Shown: piece by piece, positions 32,030-33,585 of the stretch | Layout: each line of letters begins with the position of its first letter | Position numbering within the stretch: position 1 is the first letter of the stretch | NCBI GenBank assembly: GCA_900549025.1 | Contig: URMZ01000018.1 | Coordinates: 1-33,585 of the forward strand | DNA: 33,585 bases | Source of the DNA: an uncultured Collinsella sp. | Lineage (GTDB): Bacteria > Actinomycetota > Coriobacteriia > Coriobacteriales > Coriobacteriaceae | Direction of reading: 5' to 3' | The notes under the pieces: model-generated | What the model saw: the letters and a program-made list of their open reading frames with translations, nothing else | Told to the model about the DNA's origin: nothing | Database searches by the model: none | Program-made: the position numbers and the translations under genes

Positions 32030-32851
32030 ATGGACACCACCTTCAGCCACATTAAAGCCGTGCTCTGCGATATCGACGGTACGCTGCTCACGAGCCGGCA
32101 CACGGTGTCCCCGCGCACCGTGGCGGCGATTCGCGCCCTGCGCGAGCGCGGCGTACTCTTTGGCCTGTGCACCGGGCGCGACGCCCGCGCGACCGAGGCC
32201 ATGTACGAGCTCTGGGGCATCGAAGGCCTGGTAGACGTGATGGTGGGCTGCGGTGGCGCCGAGGTCATCGACCGCGCGCATGACATCAACGAGCTGAGTT
32301 ATCCGCTGCCGGGCGAGACCATCGCGCGCATTTGCAAGCACATGGCGGACCTTCCAGCAACGCCCGTCTGCCCCCGAGACGGCGTGTTCTACGTGCCCGA
32401 GAGCAACGCGTGCGTCGAGCACCTGTCGCGCGTCGACGGCGTGCCCTACCAGGTGGTCGATTTTGCCGAGTTTTTGCGCGAGGCGCAGCCCAAGGTGATG
32501 TTTACCATGGCGCCCGAGGTAATGCCGCGGGTGATTGAGCGGGCGTCGACGTTTGCCGATAACACTGTTAAGGCGGCGGCTCTGCAAACCACGCAGCGGC
32601 TCTACGAGTTCATGGATCCGCGCGTGTCCAAGACGCGCGGCCTTGTGCGCGTGGCGGAGCTCAACGACATGGAGCTCGAGAACATTTGCGTGTTTGGCGA
32701 TGCCGATAACGACACCTGCATGGTGGCCGACGCCGGCGTGGGCGTGGCCATGGCAAACGGCAGCGACGCCACCCGCGCCGCAGCTGATTTTGTAACCGCG
32801 AGCAACGACAAAGACGGCATCGCGATCTTTATCGAGGAGCATCTGCTGTAG
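32030..32851 (+). CDS. Cof-type HAD-superfamily hydrolase
   Basis: The 273-residue cytosolic phosphatase belongs to the HAD IIB (Cof) group. Motif I is D-I-D-G-T-L-L (14-20) with nucleophile Asp14 and acid/base Asp16. Motif II is in C-T-G-R-D (about 48-52). A type IIB cap follows (about 85-190). Motif III Lys is probably in S-K-T-R-G-L, and motif IV is F-G-D-A-D-N-D (about 223-229), after which comes G-V-G-V-A-M-A-N-G-S-D, typical of the family. Such enzymes remove phosphate from sugar phosphates or cofactors such as pyridoxal phosphate and FMN; the substrate here is unknown. AGAAAGG precedes the ATG. It appears monocistronic. Confidence 0.93.
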   Translation: MDTTFSHIKAVLCDIDGTLLTSRHTVSPRTVAAIRALRERGVLFGLCTGRDARATEAMYELWGIEGLVDVMVGCGGAEVIDRAHDINELSYPLPGETIARICKHMADLPATPVCPRDGVFYVPESNACVEHLSRVDGVPYQVVDFAEFLREAQPKVMFTMAPEVMPRVIERASTFADNTVKAAALQTTQRLYEFMDPRVSKTRGLVRVAELNDMELENICVFGDADNDTCMVADAGVGVAMANGSDATRAAADFVTASNDKDGIAIFIEEHLL

Positions 32852-32864
32852 CGCCGGGGGAGAA

Positions 32865-32896
32865 CCGCCACAATGGGGATAGGCACCTTTGTGGTG
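32865..32896 (+). repeat. Decayed copy of the GGGACAGG-loop hairpin
   Basis: CCGCCACAATGG (32865-32876) pairs with 32886-32896 with several mismatches; the loop is GGATAGGCA and there is no T-run. It is probably a drifting repeat copy after the HAD gene. Confidence 0.55.
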
Positions 32897-33357
32897 ACCT
32901 CAGGCGATTTGGGCGAGTTGATGCCTGCAATCTGCGCGCAAATACCAATATGGTTGTCTGAACATTACGCTTCTGACTACCGATGAGTTAAAGATATTCT
33001 CATCAGTTTGGTAGGGTATTTCTCCCGGTAAATGACCTACAGCTCATGGTCAATTTTCGACTGTTTACAGGATGTTTACTCTTGAGCAAAATGTTGTGCA
33101 AATAAATCTAATGCCATTAAAAAAATGATGGGCAACTAAATTACCAGTAGAAACAAAAAGTAGATAGCGAATAAACGAAGGTAAATCTGAGCAATTGTCA
33201 AGAGAATTGACAATTCGCTACAAAACTATCGGTTTATTTGCCCAGATGTTCAAACATTCGTTACACTATTCATTACTAAGCGTGCGCAATTACAGATTGC
33301 GCTGATACGTTTGATAGGGAAAGAGCAAGATCGCGGTCTCTTGGGGAGGAGACATCG
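32897..33357 (+). promoter_or_regulatory. AT-rich upstream region of the secreted-protein gene
   Basis: This 460-bp stretch has no gene and is far more AT-rich than the rest. It contains three inverted repeats: a stem at 32977-33014 (CTACC with GGTAG and GATGAG with CTCATC), AATTGTCAA-n5-TTGACAATT (33193-33215), and GCGCAAT-n5-ATTGCGC (33284-33302). A promoter candidate is TTGCCC (33238-33243), an 18-base spacer and TACACT (33262-33267). The low GC and several palindromes suggest a repressed, possibly silenced surface-protein promoter. Confidence 0.5.
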
Positions 33358-33582
33358 ATGAAAGCGAATTCAGACAAATCTAAGCAGAGTAAAAAAGCGA
33401 CGCGCCGTGTACTGGCAGGCGTTTTGTGCGGAGCCTCCGTGTTGAGCCTGGTACTGTCGCTCGTCATGCCTCCAATCTCGCAGGCCATTGCCAACGATGC
33501 CCAGACGGTTTCTACCGAAGAAACTGTGATGGGGGGTGTTCCTATAGTTTTGTCAACTGGGCAATGCTGTTTTCGAGATTGA
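33358..33582 (+). pseudogene. 5' end of a secreted/surface protein, frame broken at a G6 tract
   Basis: ATG 33358 follows GGGGAGGAG. The first 45 residues form a signal peptide: a Lys/Ser-rich start (K-S-K-Q-S-K-K-A-T-R-R), a hydrophobic core (V-L-A-G-V-L-C-G-A-S-V-L-S-L-V-L-S-L-V) and a likely cleavage near A-I-A. The frame stops at 33580-33582 after 74 codons. The stop follows a six-base G tract (33531-33536). With one more G the frame would stay open to the window edge, reading C-S-Y-S-F-V-N-W-A-M-L-F. This suggests either a phase-variable surface protein in the off state, a mutation or a sequencing error. The rest of the gene lies beyond the window, so domain type is unknown. Confidence 0.65.
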
Positions 33583-33585
33583 ATC

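Overview
The window looks like the chromosome of a gut actinobacterium of class Coriobacteriia, most likely Collinsella or a close relative. This is an inference from protein style, high GC content, strong use of GCC/GAG/CTG codons, a feoA-feoA-feoB locus with a Cys-rich partner, a GlnR-like OmpR-type regulator, and many short hairpin repeats between genes. I ran no database search.

Layout: 1-4150 holds an HPr phosphocarrier and a ferrous iron uptake locus (two feoA, feoB and a small Cys-rich membrane protein) with palindromic operator candidates. 4169-8727 holds an old-yellow-enzyme/dienoyl-CoA-reductase-like flavoprotein, then a decayed sugar-acid locus: the C-terminal end of a GntR regulator abuts the C-terminal end of a GntP permease, next to an intact IlvD/Edd-family dehydratase. 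8850-12460 is a block of different codon usage (all 37 Phe codons are TTC). It contains an ArsC-like protein without cysteine, a DHA2 drug exporter with a long structured leader, a CBS-domain protein and a short MGMT-type protein. It is bounded by a 45-bp 3' half of initiator tRNA-fMet on the minus strand and a doubly deleted tyrosine integrase (12469-13660), so an integrative element once sat here. 14090-15415 holds a stand-alone AAA ATPase with imperfect palindromes on its 3' side and seven 10-bp tandem repeats on its 5' side.

15830-24053 is ordinary chromosome in part: GntR and LacI regulators, a glutamine-synthetase-like gene followed by a GlnR-like regulator, an HtrA-type protease and NAD-dependent DNA ligase. 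The synthetase-like protein keeps the fold motifs but lacks three conserved metal ligands. 24052-33582 holds a MATE exporter with its MerR regulator, a predicted nuclease-fold protein bracketed by two near-identical hairpin repeats, moaA with a moaC-mobB fusion, an MFS transporter, a Cof-type HAD phosphatase, and an AT-rich region leading into a secreted protein whose frame breaks at a G6 tract.

Several intergenic repeat families recur. One is a hairpin family with different stems but a conserved GGGACAGG-like loop (six copies). Another is a 19-bp-arm hairpin (three copies). There are also two MITE-like elements with terminal inverted repeats. The strongest leads for undescribed biology are the metal-ligand-less glutamine synthetase paired with a GlnR-like regulator and a GlnR-like site, and the AAA ATPase gene enclosed by two repeat arrays.
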